Of a DNA stretch of 64,000 nt, positions 12,901 to 27,900 are shown piece by piece. Origin of the DNA: Cyprinodon diabolis. Taxonomy: Eukaryota; Chordata; Actinopteri; Cyprinodontiformes; Cyprinodontidae. A program made the translations under genes and the position numbers. Location of the stretch: the NCBI GenBank assembly GCA_030533445.1, contig CM060069.1:1209756-1273755 (forward strand), read 5' to 3'. Under the pieces are notes generated by a model, which saw only the letters and a program-made list of their open reading frames with translations, was not told where the DNA came from and did not search any database. The stretch's first letter is position 1. Each line of letters begins with the position of its first letter.

Positions 12901-15900
12901 CGTTGTTGCCGCCTGGTTGTTCTTGTCTAACTGTTGGTCTGTTTCTGTCCACCTGAAACAGGACCGGAGGTGCAGCGGCAGTTCCCTGAAGACTACTCTG
13001 ATCAGGTTCAAACACAATGAAAGGTTTCAGTCTGTAGAAAGGTTCTGGTCTTTGCTCTGTGGGATGATTGGTGCTCTGTGTCTCACAGGAAACTCTCCTC
13101 ACTGTGCCAAAGTTCTGCTTCCCCTTCAGCATGGACAGGTATGCCCAGCAGCAGCTGCAGCTGCGCCCTAAACACCTGCTATCCACACAGGCTGAAGCAG
13201 ATCAGCCATGCGTCGTTGTTCTTTAACACTTTGGGAACAGCAAACAGTGACCAACGGAAATGAAATGCATCCCAAAAATTAAAACAATTTGGTTAAGAAA
13301 AATACAAATAAAAGATTAAAACAAGGGGGAGTCCAGATTAATCACAATCTGTAGCAATTTAAAAATGGCTGTAAATTGATGTTTACATACGAATGCATGA
13401 AAATGACTGGGCAGCTTTATTTTTCAAAGTGAAAATAAAAACCTAAAAATCTGATTATTTTAACAGGCAATCAGTAGCATTTTTGCTTTTAGTTTTTTTA
13501 ACTGCAAATTCTACAGCAGGTATGCAGTGACTTTTACTAAAGTGCTGACAGGCTGATTGATGAAAATAACATGTTCTACAAAACATGTTTTATTGTTTTA
13601 TTTCTATTTGGTTTTTCTTTTTAGCCGGAAAAACCTGACAGAAACTTTTAGATTTCTAATCTACAACCTTGCTTGTGATAAAAAAAAAAAAAAAAGTTTT
13701 CCAATTTCTTTTAAAAACAAATTCAAGTTTTGGCCCCTGGGACCAAAGGTTAGGACTCCACTGACATAGATCTATAGACAGAGACATAAGGAAGATATAT
13801 TTCTACGTCCAAATGACCAAAATGAGGGAAACATGGACATGGAGCCGGTCAGTGTTCAATGCTGCTGATAATCTGACTAAAGTTTAAACGTTCTTGTAGC
13901 TAATGCGTTCATGCTTTCTGTTGCCCTCTGCAGCCTGACAATCAACCATGTCGGACAGAACTTCACATTCGTCTTGACGGACATTGAGAGCAAACAAAGA
14001 TTTGGTTTCTGTCGGCTTTCCTCAGGAGCTCACACCTGCTACTGCATTCTCAGGTGAGTTTTGCGGAACCCTCTGCAGACGCGGAACCCTCTGCAGATGC
14101 GGAACCCTCTGCAGATGCGGAACCCTCTGCAGACGCGGAACCCTCTGCAGACGCGGAACCCGCCGCAGACGCGGAACCCTCTGCAGACGCGGAACCCGCT
14201 CCAGATGCAGATGCGGAACCCTCTGCAGACGCGGAACCCTTTGCAGACGCGGAACCCTCTGCAGACGCGGAACCCTCTGCAGACGCGGAACCCTCTGCAG
14301 ACGCGGAACCCGCTCCAGATGCAGATGCGGAACCCTCTGCAGACGCGGAACCCTTTGCAGACGCGGAACCCTCTGCAGACGCGGAACCCTCTGCAGACGC
14401 GGAACCCTCTGCAGACGCGGAACCCGCTCCAGATGCAGACGCGGAAACCTCTGCAGACGCGGAACTGTCTGCAGAACCCTCTGCAGATGCGGAACCCTCT
14501 GCAGATGCGGAACCCTCTGCAGACGCGGAACCCGCAGGAGACGCGGAACCCTCTGCAGACGCGGAACTCGCCGCAGACGCTGAACCCTCTGCAGACCAGT
14601 GGCGGCTGGTGAAAAATATTTTTGGTGGGGCTGATATAGCCTAGTGTATGTCTCCAACTAATCCGGAATAAGAATTCAAATAAACAATTGGACAATACAT
14701 ACAATTTAACAGTAATGATTTAATTTACTATATAATAACAGTAACAGTGACGATTTGGGTCACTGTGACGGGGTTCTTTGGCCTCCAAGAATCCAGGCTC
14801 AGTCGGGTTACCTGTGTTGGTGATTTATTGTGCTCAAAAACTCAAAACAGGGTGCAAAAGAAACTAAACATGTACAAGATCCTCTGGGCCTCAGCCTCCC
14901 TCCAGTTACCAGCAATGGAACAAAGAAACAGAAAACAAAAATTGCCGCTCTTCTTCCCACAGCCCTCATTAAATAGTTTAAGCCCCTCACCTCAGTCTCT
15001 CTTATTTCTGATTTCTTCTCATAAATCAGTTTTGTCCATATATTACCTCCACAAACAATTGATGTACAAAGTCAAATCATTTTTACAACTTAATTCTTTT
15101 ACACAGATTCATTGACTTATTCAATTACACCAAACTGGGTTTGAACCCAGCAAAGACGCAGCCAGACTGAAGATGACAGGTCCCCGTAGCATAAACACGT
15201 ACACCCCCACCCCCCCTCTGCAGACGCGGAACCCTATGCAGACGTGGAACCCGCTCCAGACGCGGAACCCTCTGCAGATGCAGAACCCTCTGTAGACGCA
15301 GACGTGGAACCCTCTGCAGACGCGGAACCCTCCGCAGACGCAGACGTGGAACCCTCTGCAGACGTGGAACCCTCTGCAGATGCGGAACCCGCTGCAGATG
15401 CGGAACCCTCTGCAGACGCGGAACCCTCCGCAGACGCAGACGTGGAACCCTCTGCAGACGCAGACGTGGAACCCGCTGCAGATGCGGAACCCGCTGCAGA
15501 TGCGGAACCCTCTGCAGGCGCGGAACCCGCTCCAGATGCGGAACTCTCTGCAGACGAGGAACCCTCTGCAGACGCAGATGTGGAACCCTCTGCAGACTTG
15601 GAACCCTCTGCAGACGCGGAACCCTCTGCAGACGCGGAACCCGCTGCAGACGCAGAACCCTCTGTAGATGGGGAACCCGCTGCAGACATAGATGCGGAAT
15701 CCTCTGTAGATGGGGAACCTGCTGCAGACATAGATGCGGAACCCTCTGCAGACGCGGAACCCACTGCAGACATAGATGCGGAACCCTCTGCAGACGCGGA
15801 ACCCTCTGCAGATGCGGAACCCGCTGCAGACGCAGATGCGGAACCCTCTGCAGGCGCGGAACCCGCTCCAGATGCGGAACTCTTCACAGACGAGGAACCC

Positions 15901-18900
15901 TCTGCAGACATGGAACCCTCTGCAGACACGGAACCCGCTGCAGACGCGGAACCCGCTGCAGACGCGGAACCCGCTGCAGACGCAGATGCGGAACCCGCTG
16001 CAGACGCAGATGCGGAACCCGCTGCAGACGCAGATGCGGAATCCGCTGCAGACGCAGATGCGGAACCCGCTGCAGACGCAGATGCGGAACCCGCTGCAGA
16101 CGCAGATGCGGAACCCGCTGCAGACATAGATGCAGAACCCTCTGCAGATGTGGAACATGCTATGAATATTGCCTTTTCTTTATTTTGTGTTTCTCAACCC
16201 TGAACCTGTGAGAACGTTCAGATAGTTTCAATGTTTTGTGTCTTCTGATATAATGAGGAATCCATAAATGCAGGGGTTCATGGGGAACTCTGGTGCTGGC
16301 TGACTGACTGCTTCTGTGTATCTGTGTCCTCTCAGCTACCTGCCCTGGTTTGAGGTTTTCTACAAGCTGCTGAACATCCTGGCTGACTGCTCAGTCAAAG
16401 GCCAGGTGAGCCATAACTCCTTCCACCCTCTGCACCTTACATCTGCTTCTTTTTTAATTCTACAAACTAGTAGGAATGCATGCGTGAACATTTGGGACAA
16501 ATCAGAATCTGGTATTAATATTTCTGTAACTGTCAAGCACCATAAATAATGCTTTTTATTCTGCCGAATAATTATTCAACCTACTGTAGGTTTTTGTTTT
16601 TTACACAATCATCTGGACTCAAAGAAAATGAGGAGAGTTTTATTGCTGATTGAAATTAACTAACGAGCAATAAAAGAACTCATTGTTATATAAGATGTTC
16701 TTCAGTTCTTTTCTAACCAATACTAGGTGGCCATCATTGAATCATGCATCTACTGAAATTGTTTGAATTTCTAATCTACCAATGTTCTCCTGATGGATCT
16801 CTGTATCTGAGGGACATTTTTAGTTTCTTCATGGCGGACGTGGCTAACCGATTTTTGTTAGCATTAGCTGTAGCTTTTACAATGATTGATCTTTATGCAG
16901 ATGTTTTGCTCTTGGCACCACATGGGTTTATATTATTGTAATATTACAGGACAGCCAGTGGCAGGAGCTGCTGGTATCACTACATACGCTCCCCATCCCT
17001 GAGCCTGGAGTCCCCGTCCACCTGGGCGAGGTAAGCCTGACCTCATCCTGACACCTGTATCATGGCTGCTGCACCTTCAGGGCTCCAAAAAAGAACCTTT
17101 AAGTTCCGTTAAGCCCCAGATTGTTCTGGTTTGGTCCTAAAATGATTTGTTAACTTGGCCTTTAGAGCGGCTTAGCCACAGTCTGAGAACCAGCGAGGAG
17201 GAGATGAGGTGCACCTTCACCTCCTCTAAATGACACGCTGATCAACCAGGCTGACCTTCCTGGGGCTCATTCATTTAGCCCAATATATTACTTAGAATTA
17301 TATAGATTGACTTGATGAGACGTAGATAAAAGCAGATTTTTTAAAATAGTTTTATGGAGCTCACCTCATTTCCAATCAAATGATTTCTGTAGGTTTTAAT
17401 TTTAATCCAGTTTTGAAAGGTGTTATGAATAATTTTGGGCTTCGCTGCCTCACTCAGTAACCATGTGATCAATTTCTTTTTCCCAGCATTCCTTCTTCAC
17501 TGTGCCTGACATCACGGAGCTCCCTAGCATCCCTGAGAATGTGAGTGTTGCAGTTGCGAGTCGCCCCGAGTTGCTCAGAGTTGCCCCGAGTCGCCCAGTT
17601 GGTTGCCCAGAGTTGCTCCAAGTGGCCCCAAGCTGCTCAGAGATGCCCTGAGTTGCTTCGAGTCGCCCAGAGTCACTCCAAGCTGCCCGGAGTCACTCCA
17701 AGCTGCCCGGAGTCACTCCAAGCTGCCCGGAGTCACCCAGTTAACAGTCTTACAGTCATCATGAGCGGCCCGGAAGGCCGAGTCAGGGAGGGATTCTGGA
17801 ACTGGAGATGCTGACAGCATCGGATACGAGTCATGGAGGAGCTCCTCCGGTTTCCTCCCACAGTCTACAAACATTCCTCAGACACGAGCGAGTCTCCCTG
17901 CATGGAAGAGCGGGTATCTATTGAAGTTGTGTCAGTGATGAGGGCGTCTCACTCTAACTAGTCCCCCCCCCCCAGTGCTCCTCTGCATCCCGTCGGTTCT
18001 GTAACTCAGACGGGTCAGCCCGCGGCGCTCCAGGACCAAACGCGCTGTCCTTCCACCTGCAGTGCGGCTCGGGGCTCCTCTTGGCGTTTAATTTCATTTG
18101 ATATTATTTCCCACCAGCCGTCCTGATAATGAATCTCTCTATGTTTTCCCTCTGCAGAGAAACCTAACAGAGTACTTTGTAGCAGTAGATGTGAATAACA
18201 TGCTTCACCTGTACGCTAGTATGCTTTATGAACGTCGAATCCTCATCTGCTGTAGCAAGCTGAGCACTGTAAGTAGTACTTCCTGTTTCCTCTCTCTCTT
18301 CTCCTGCTCGGTCCGGACTGATAGATTTCAGCTTGTTTCCTTCAATTGGTTTGATTTGCTACAAAGCAAAGCCAGCTTAATATTCCTGCTGGATGAAAGG
18401 CTGTTTGACCCCCAGCAGCTCTCAGCAGGCTCTGTGTTCCATTAGATGAGTGGAAGCTGAGCTTCCTGCATGTCCAGAAAAGGCCTGAGTTTATTACCTC
18501 TGTGGTGCTTCCTGTGAGCTCCACTCTCAGACCGTCTGTCCTGCTGACAGCGGCAGACAGCAGGAAGGGCAGCGTGTTCACAGAGTGGCGGGGCTGCTAA
18601 TTAAGGAACATGGTGGAGTTTTACTAATTAGATCAACGTCACTGACGAGCTGCTAGTTAGCTGTTCAGGAAGTTCCAATCTACGGGGGGGTTAGAGCCAG
18701 TGTTTAACCCGTCCTTATTCCTCTGTGGTTAGCTCTGATTCTAGCTGCTGTGTTGAATGAGGGCAGGAAATGACATCATCACCTGCTCTGCTCTCTGTTG
18801 CAGCTGACCGCCTGTGTGCATGGTTCTGCTGCCTTGTTGTACCCCATGCACTGGCAGCATGTTTACATTCCTGTGCTTCCTCAGCATCTGTTGGACTACT

Positions 18901-21900
18901 GCTGGTGAGTTAGTGACCTCCTGATCAGAGCGCCCATATATAGACACGGCCGCCATTTTTACTGCTCTACATTTACACCAGCTGTGTGGATAAGTTTAGA
19001 AGATTGTTCAGCCGCATCTGGATCTAAATCAGCAAATTAATGAAAATATGATTTTATCCTGACTAGTTTAGAGTTCTTTGTAATTCACAGGCCTGTGGTC
19101 AGTATGATCAGCAGATGTTTATATCAGAAACAGGAAAGGTAATAGATCAACAGATTAATAAAGAATCAGACGAAGCTATGGATCAATGTGACCGAGCTGC
19201 AATCATTTAGTCTGCGCTTCCTTTCAGCCCTAATCTGGATATTTCTAAACACTTCATGCTAAATCAGTGCAATGGTGCACTTTAAATGAAAAACATGAGG
19301 TTTCCTCCCAGATCCAGGTCAGGTAGTTAAACTGAGCTAAAAGGTGAGGAACCAGAGACTGACAGCAGGCGTGGGAACAAATACATCAAAATCTACTTCC
19401 AAAAAAAAAAAAAAACACTTTAAAAATGTATAAAAATGAAATACTGTTTTCAAAATACTACAAAACACTTTATTCTAAGAGCCTTTTTCTTCTATCCCTT
19501 CACTTGCACACTATCAGGAACAACATCAAAGTAACAAAACAATAAAAGAACCTTCAGTTAATGAGAATTTTACTGATTAAAATATTACTTAAATTGTGTA
19601 GGTGACACCTTACATTACTGCATTACTGCAAAAAGCAATGCATTACTGTAGCCTAATTAAATTACTTTTTTCCTGCCAACACTGATATTATTTCGGCTAC
19701 ATGCAGTCAACAGTAGAATATAATTTAGGTACGTTTCTAAGAAAATAAAATTACAAAGTAAATTAAGTAGAGTAAATTAAAGCGGCCAATACTAGTATGA
19801 GCCAAAACTATCCTACTACAAGTAGCGGTGAAGGTCACCTGTGGGGCTGCAGCAGCACATATATTGCAGGGCTGCCAACCTTTCATCAAACCTTGGAGTG
19901 AGATGTTCAAATAGTTCAGACAGGAAACCCTGTCAGGGTTCGATGGAACGGCTATGAGAACACCAGCTGCTATAGGTGGGAGGTTTTCAGAGGATTTCAC
20001 TGAAACTTAAAGGCAAAATGCAGAATTTTTATAGCACAATAAATGCAACTGATTAACAAGGAGTGATCTGTAGTTCATTTTTCACACAATATTTATTTTC
20101 TATATTCTGGTGATTATTAGAGAACTGAGGTAAAGAAGAATGGGCCCTACTAAAATACATCATAATTATACTGTAAACTAAGAATTTCACAAGTTGGTTT
20201 ATTCAGTATTCTAGGCAGTTCAAGTAAAATAAACAATGGGGAAAATAATAAGTTACTATATACTATAATTACTGGCTTACTGGCACTAAAGCCAGTTCAA
20301 CCGAATCCTGTGCAAACTGGGCTGTGTGTGAATATTCTGTAATAAGCAAAGTATTCAAAATCTTAATTTATTATCTAATAGTTTCTATTTTTTACAGCTG
20401 ACAAAACAGATTTATGATTCTATGGCTGCAACTAATGATTATTTAGCAAATAGATTAATCTGTTGATTATTTTTTCAATTAATCGATTAATTATCGGAGA
20501 GCCAAAGCTTCCTTAAAGAAGATTCTTTTACTAATTTAAACCAGGCCAAGCTAAAACGTTTCCACCTCAGGAGTTCCGGAGAGAGCACATTAACAGATGA
20601 ATAATATTTTTTATATCAAATGTAAAATATTTTCATATTATTTGTTTTGCAAATTTAGTATAATTCCTGCTTGAAGCTAGTTAAACATGTGTTTTATCAT
20701 ATATCCACTAGGGAAGGAACGGTTAATAAAAACCGTCCGAACCGTTCGGTTCGACTGTCTCGGTTCGGTTCGCGTGTGTTTCGTTCGGTTCATGCGCTGC
20801 TCCTTTTTCTCATAGGCGAAGCGTTTACACTCCAGAGCAGAAGGTGGCGGTACTGCGACCAAAGCCCAACCACCAGTAGTAAACAAGAAGAAGGAGAAGC
20901 GAAGCAGCGTAGCCGGGTGTAGCAGAAAAAAATCAGTTGTTATGGAGAATTGTGTGGGCATGGCGAGTGGGAAAGAACAGGAGATGGAAGACGCGCCAGC
21001 AGCACTTTATAGGTCTGCTGTATGGGACCACTTTGCATTTAGAGGGACCTACGATGACGGCGGGAAGAAAGCTGTGGATAAAAGTGCAACAGTGTGCAAG
21101 CATTGTGCAACACGTTTTGTTTATGCTAACAGCAACATGTCATGCTAACCCCGAAATCCCACATACTCCGTCAGCGCTCCGCCCCGCTGCGCTCCAGACC
21201 GCCTGCACAAAGCAAAGCCTGCAGCCTCCACTGTGGCTCCCGTCGCTCCGCTCTGAGTCCCTTGAAGATCGTAGAGGGCAGCGCCAGATGATTACATTCA
21301 AAGCAGCAAAACATGCGGAAATGATCCAGGGTTTCCGCGAATCATTAAAAATAATTACAATTCATTAATTTTTTGGGGATTTTTTCATAAATTTTTATAA
21401 ATTTTCATTTTTTCAGTCATTTTAATAATTTTTTTTATTTTTCGGTGTAACAATCAACATATACCGAACCGAAAACCGTGACCATGAAACCGTGAACTGA
21501 ACCAAACCGTGGATTTTGTGAACCGTTCCACCCCTAATATACACACAAAAAGTATACATGTGTATATACACAATTATATAAATCCATGCACACCTCTAAA
21601 TGAACATATACATGCCCATACAAACACATCAGTCCAAAATCCACATTTCCATCCCTTGTGCATCGACAGTCAGAGTACTGCGACCCCCCAAACCCCCAAT
21701 CATCAGTGCCACAGCCCAACACCACCGTCCTTTCACCCGCTGCCCCAGCGGCCCCACCTCCCACCCCACAACGACATTCCCCTCCCCTCCTCATCACAGT
21801 ACATGTTGAAAAACATCAGTTCAGGCCTTTATTTAAACAGGCTCATGTTTGAGCCAACATGTTTTGAGCCACACCACTGAAATAAATGCTCATTCTTTTC

Positions 21901-24900
21901 ATTAAAAACTGGATGGTAGGGACAGTAGAGCAGAGCCTGAACACATGGATACATGGCCTGCTTTGGACAATTGTTTATTCTATGTCAGCCTCAGCAGATG
22001 GCCGCTCACACTGAGCCTGGTTCTGCTGGAGGTTTCTTCCTGTTCAAAGGGAGTTTTTCCTCTCCACTGTCGCTACAAGCATGCTTAGTGTGAGGGATTG
22101 CTGAAGAGTCAATGAGTCGATGCAATCAGCAGGTTTTCCTTAGATAGAAAACTTTGAATCAATCTGACTGGATGATCTGGTGAACTGGAAAGTGACCTGA
22201 GATGACATGATGTGAATTGGAGCTATAGAAATAAACTGAATTAAACAACTAGATTAGCTGCTCCTCAGGCTTTAATCCAATTCATCTAATATTTTGTGTC
22301 TGATGAATCTGTTATTTTTCCACTGATATAACCCTCGTCCTTCAATAGAGTAACTCCAGATCATCATGTTGATTTCTTACTCATATCTGACAAACTAGCT
22401 CCCAGCGAGCTCGTTCTAGGTTCGCTAGTCGTCTGTTATATATTTGTAATTTTTTAATAGTTTGCTGTGAAACCAACGAGTCTTAGCAGCTTAATTTTTG
22501 TTGCTCTTTAGATTGACGTCACCTCCCAGATGAGATGATCAAAATCATTTTTATTAGGAAACTTTAGAGAGAACAAAAACTGATTAATTAAATTTAGTAG
22601 GAACGAATCTGTGATTAGATTTTTAAACCATGTTACCAATCCCTAACTATTAGAGGTTAAAATGTCTGTAGACATCAGCTGTGAAGGGCTGCTCTGGTGA
22701 CATTCAGGGTCTAGGAGGTGTTCTCCAGACTGAGACTGTAACCAAAACATAAAATGACCTCATTTCCTGCTCCATGGTCACATAAACACCTTTTTTACTG
22801 TAAATCCAAACTGAACCAGTTTACTGCTATTGATTGTTTTAATATCTCAGTCTTATGGATCCTATTTGGTGTTTGGTTTATTCTCTGCATTAACATGAAC
22901 ATTTATAACCTTAAACTGTAATGTTGTATTTGTCAGTATTTGTTGGTACTGACCTCTAAAGCCAGCAGATTAAATGAGTTCGTAAAAACATCCTGTCGAT
23001 ATAAACCGATGCACCAAACTCCTGTTTTTAGGAGTCATTTTCAGGGCAAGAAAGGAGCAAAGTTCTGTAGTAGCAGCCAAACTGCCAGCGTGCACTGCAA
23101 AAAAAAAATGTATCTAAGTCGTTTTTTTCTGAAAATTAGTACATTTTTTCTTGAATTGAGGAGGTAAGTGAGACACAAATGGAACAAGACCATTTACATT
23201 TGAAATAAGAAAAAAACAGTTTCATTGTCTTATTCCAAGTGCATATTATCTAATGATCTTATTTTAAGATTAAAAATACTAATTACATTGGCATATCATC
23301 TAATTTAGTGTCTGTTTTAAAGTGTTGCTAGTGCTATGCTTAGCAGCCTAAAGTCTAACCTTGGGTTTGTTTTCCCTCAGCGCCCCAATGCCTTTCCTCA
23401 TAGGAGTACATTCCAGCCTGATGGAGGTAGGCCGGCCATCAGAGTCTCTCTGAACACAGCTTACATCACGCCACTGATTTAAATCCTCTTTGCTCTCCTA
23501 TGGGTCTAGAAAGTTCAAGGGATGGCTTTGGATGACGTGGTGCTCTTGAACGTAGACACCAACACCCTGGAATCCCCCTATGATGACCTTCAAAGCCTTC
23601 CCAATGACGTGGTGAGAGGCTCCTGGAAGCCACTGGTTGATCTATTTGGTTTAAACCAATGCTGTTTCTGACAGCCATCTTAGATTTGGCCTTAGTTTTC
23701 ATCTTCAGGACGTAAACTATTGTTAGTTTAGTCACATTTTAGTCATTATGACATGTTTTAGTTAAAATTTTCACTTCATTAAACAGTTAACTTTTAGAAA
23801 TTCAATAAAAGCCAGATTCTTTCCCAGACTGACAGCTCTATCCTAGATGCTACAATAGCTGGGTATAGAATGCTGCCGTGCAATTCATCATTGCTGTTGG
23901 TCAGAAAACTTTGATTTATAGAACTCAAATAAACTGTTTTATAAATTAATGACCTACTTTATAAAAAAGTGTCCCAGAGAAGCCGTGAAAATAGCAGATC
24001 TAGTTCAACACATCCTCTTGGTTAATATCGCAGATCTAGTTCAACACATCCTCTTGGTTGATATAGCAGATCTAGTTCAACACATCCTCTTGGTTAATAT
24101 AGCAGATCTAGTTCAACACATCCTCTTGGTTAATATAGCAGATCTAGTTCAACACATCCTCTTGGTTGATATAGCAGATCTAGTTCAACACATCCTCTTG
24201 GTTAATATAGCAGATCTAGTTCAACACATCCTCTTGGTTGATATAGCAGATCTAGTTCAACACATCCTCTTGGTTGATATAGCAGATCTAGTTCAACACA
24301 TCCTCTTGGTTGATATAGCAGATCTAGTTCAACACATCCTCTTGGTTGATATAGCAGATCTAGTTCAACACATCCTCTTGGTTGATATAGCAGATCTAGT
24401 TCAACACATCCTCTTGGTTGATATAGCAGATCTAGTTCAACACATCCTCTTGGTTGATATAGCAGATCTAGTTCAACACATCCTCTTGGTTGATATAGCA
24501 GATCTAGTTCAACACATCCTCTTGGTTGATATAGCAGATCTAGTTCAACACATCCTCTTGGTTGATATAGCAGATCTAGTTCAACACATCCTCTTGGTTG
24601 ATATAGCAGATCTAGTTCAACACATCCTCTTGGTTGATATAGCAGATCTAGTTCAACACATCCTCTTGGTTAATATAGCAGATCTAGTTCAACACATCCT
24701 CTTGGTTGATATAGCAGATCTAGTTCAACACATCCTCTTGGTTAATATAGCAGATCTAGTTCAACACATCCTCTTGGTTGATATAGCAGATCTAGTTCAA
24801 CACATCCTCTTGGTTGATATAGCAGATCTAGTTCAACACATCCTCTTGGTTGATATAGCAGATCTAGTTCAACACATCCTCTTGGTTGATATAGCAGATC

Positions 24901-27900
24901 TAGTTCAACACATCCTCTTGGTTGATATAGCAGATCTAGTTCAACACATCCTCTTGGTTAATATAGCAGATCTAGTTCAACACATCCTCTTGGTTGATAT
25001 AGCAGATCTAGTTCAACACATCCTCTTGGTTGATATAGCAGATCTAGTTCAACACATCCTCTTGGTTAATATAGCAGATCTAGTTCAACACATCCTCTTG
25101 GTTGATATAGCAGATCTAGTTCAACACATCCTCTTGGTTGATATAGCAGATCTAGTTCAACACATCCTCTTGGTTGATATAGCAGATCTAGTTCAACACA
25201 TCCTCTTGGTTGATATAGCAGATCTAGTTCAACACATCCTCTTGGTTAATATAGCAGATCTAGTTCAACACATCCTCTTGGTTGATATAGCAGATCTAGT
25301 TCAACACATCCTCTTGGTTGATATAGCAGATCTAGTTCAACACATCCTCTTGGTTGATATAGCAGATCTAGTTCAACACATCCTCTTGGTTGATATAGCA
25401 GATCTAGTTCAACACATCCTCTTGGTTGATATAGCAGATCTAGTTCAACACATCCTCTTGGTTGATATAGCAGATCTAGTTCAACACATCCTCTTGGTTA
25501 ATATAGCAGATCTAGTTCAACACATCCTCTTGGTTGATATAGCAGATCTAGTTCAACACATCCTCTTGGTTGATATAGCAGATCTAGTTCAACACATCCT
25601 CTTGGTTAATATAGCAGATCTAGTTCAACACATCCTCTTGGTTGATATAGCAGATCTAGTTCAACACATCCTCTTGGTTGATATAGCAGATCTAGTTCAA
25701 CACATCCTCTTGGTTGATATAGCAGATCTAGTTCAACACATCCTCTTGGTTGATATAGCAGATCTAGTTCAACACATCCTCTTGGTTGATATAGCAGATC
25801 TAGTTCAACACATCCTCTTGGTTGATATAGCAGATCTAGTTCAACACATCCTCTTGGTTGATATAGCAGATCTAGTTCAACACATCCTCTTGGTTGATAT
25901 AGCAGATCTAGTTCAACACATCCTCTTGGTTGATATAGCAGATCTAGTTCAACACATCCTCTTGGTTGATATAGCAGATCTAGTTCAACACATCCTCTTG
26001 GTTAATATAGCAGATCTAGATCAACACATCCTCTTGGTTAATATAGCAGATCTAGATCAACACATCCTCTTGGTTGATATAGCAGATCTAGTTCAACACA
26101 TCCTCTTGGTTGATATAGCAGATCTAGTTCAACACATCCTCTTGGTTGATATAGCAGATCTAGTTCAACACATCCTCTTGGTTGATATAGCAGATCTAGT
26201 TCAACACATCCTCTTGGTTGATATAGCAGATCTAGTTCAACACATCCTCTTGGTTAATATAGCAGATCTAGTTCAACAATTCCTCTTGGTTAATATAGCA
26301 GATCTAGTTCAACACATCCTCTTGGTTAATATACAGTGGGGCAAAAAAGTATTTAGTCAGCCACCAATAGTGCAAGTTCTCCCACTTAAAAAGATGAGAG
26401 AGGCCGGTAATTTTCATCATAGATATACCTCAACTATGAGAGACAAAATGAGAAAAAAAATCCAGAAAATCACATTGTCTGATTTTTAAAGAATGTATTT
26501 GCAAAATATGGTGGAAAAAAAGTATTTGGTCAGTTACAAACAAGCAAGATTTCTGGCTCACACAGACCTGTAACTTCTTCTGTAAGAGGCTCCTCTGTCA
26601 TCCACTCGTTACCTTCATTAATGGCACCTGTTTGAACCCGTTATCAGTATAAAAGACACCTGTCCACAACCTCAAACAGTCACACTCTAAACTCCACCAT
26701 GGCCAAAACTAGAGAGCTGTCAAAGGACACCCGAAACAAAATTATAGACCTGCACCAGGCTGGGAAGTCTGAATCTGCAATAGGTAAACAGCTTGGTGTG
26801 AAGAAATCAACTGTGGGATCAATTATTAGAAAATGGAAAACATACAAGACCACTGATAATCTTCCTCGATCTGGGGCTCCACGCAAGATCTCACCCCGTG
26901 GGGTCAAAATGATCACAACAACGGTGAGTAAAAATCCCAGAACCACACGGGGGGACCTAGTGAATGACCTGCAGAGAGCTGGGACCAAAGTAACAAAGGC
27001 TACCATCAGTAACACACTACGCCGCCAGGGACTCAAATCCTGCAGTGCCAGACGTGTCACCTGCTTAAGCCAGTACATGTCAAGGCCCGTCTCAAGTTTG
27101 CTAGAGAGCATTTGGATGATCCAGACGATGACTGGGAGAATATCATATGGTCAGATGAAACCAAAATAGAACTTTTTGGTAAAAACTCTACTCGTCGTGT
27201 TTGGAGGAGAAAGAATGCTGAGTTGCATCCAAAGAACACCATACCTACAGTGAGGCATGGGGGTGGAAACATCATGCTTTGGGGCTGTTTTTCTGCTAAG
27301 GGACCAGGACGACTGATCCGTGTGAAGGAAAGAATGAATGTGGCCACGTATCGTCAAATTTTGAGTGAAAACCTCCTTCCATCAGCAAAGGCATTGAAGA
27401 TGAAACGTGGCTGGGTCTTTCAGCATGACAATGATCCCAAACACACCGCCCGGGTAACGAAGGAGGGGCTTCGTAAGAAGCATTTCAAGGTCCTGGAGTG
27501 GCCTAGCCAGTCTCCAGATCTCAACCCCATAGAAAATCTTTGGAGGGAGTTGAAAGTCCGTGTTGCCCAGCGACAGCCCCAGAACATCACTGCTCTAGAG
27601 GAGATCTGCATGGAGGAATGGGCCAAAATACCAGCAACAGTGTGTGAAAACCTTGTGAAGACTTACAGAAAACGTTTGATCTCTGTCATTGCCAACAAAG
27701 GGTATATAACAAAGTATTGAGATGAACTTTTGTTATTGACCAAATACTTATTTTCCACCATATTTTGCAAATAAATTCTTTAAAAATCAGACAATGTGAT
27801 TTTCTGGATTTTTTTTTTCTCATTTTGTCTCTCATAGTTGAGGTATATCTATGATGAAAATTACCGGCCTCTCTCATCTTTTTAAGTGGGAGAACTTGCA

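Noticed and set aside
14039..16203. Long repeat-protein frames on both strands (ADAEPS, RVPRLQ, FRVCRG types)
   Set aside because: Six-frame by-products of the 18-bp minisatellite, with no start context, family or exon structure.
20671..20961. Overlapping frames around the hAT left end
   Set aside because: They run through the terminal and subterminal repeats of the transposon, with no transposase motif outside the BED finger.
23949..26489. 846-codon open frame of 12-residue repeats
   Set aside because: It is the translation of the 36-bp minisatellite plus the Tc1 end. The unit length is a multiple of 3, so absence of stops is expected. It lies in an intron.
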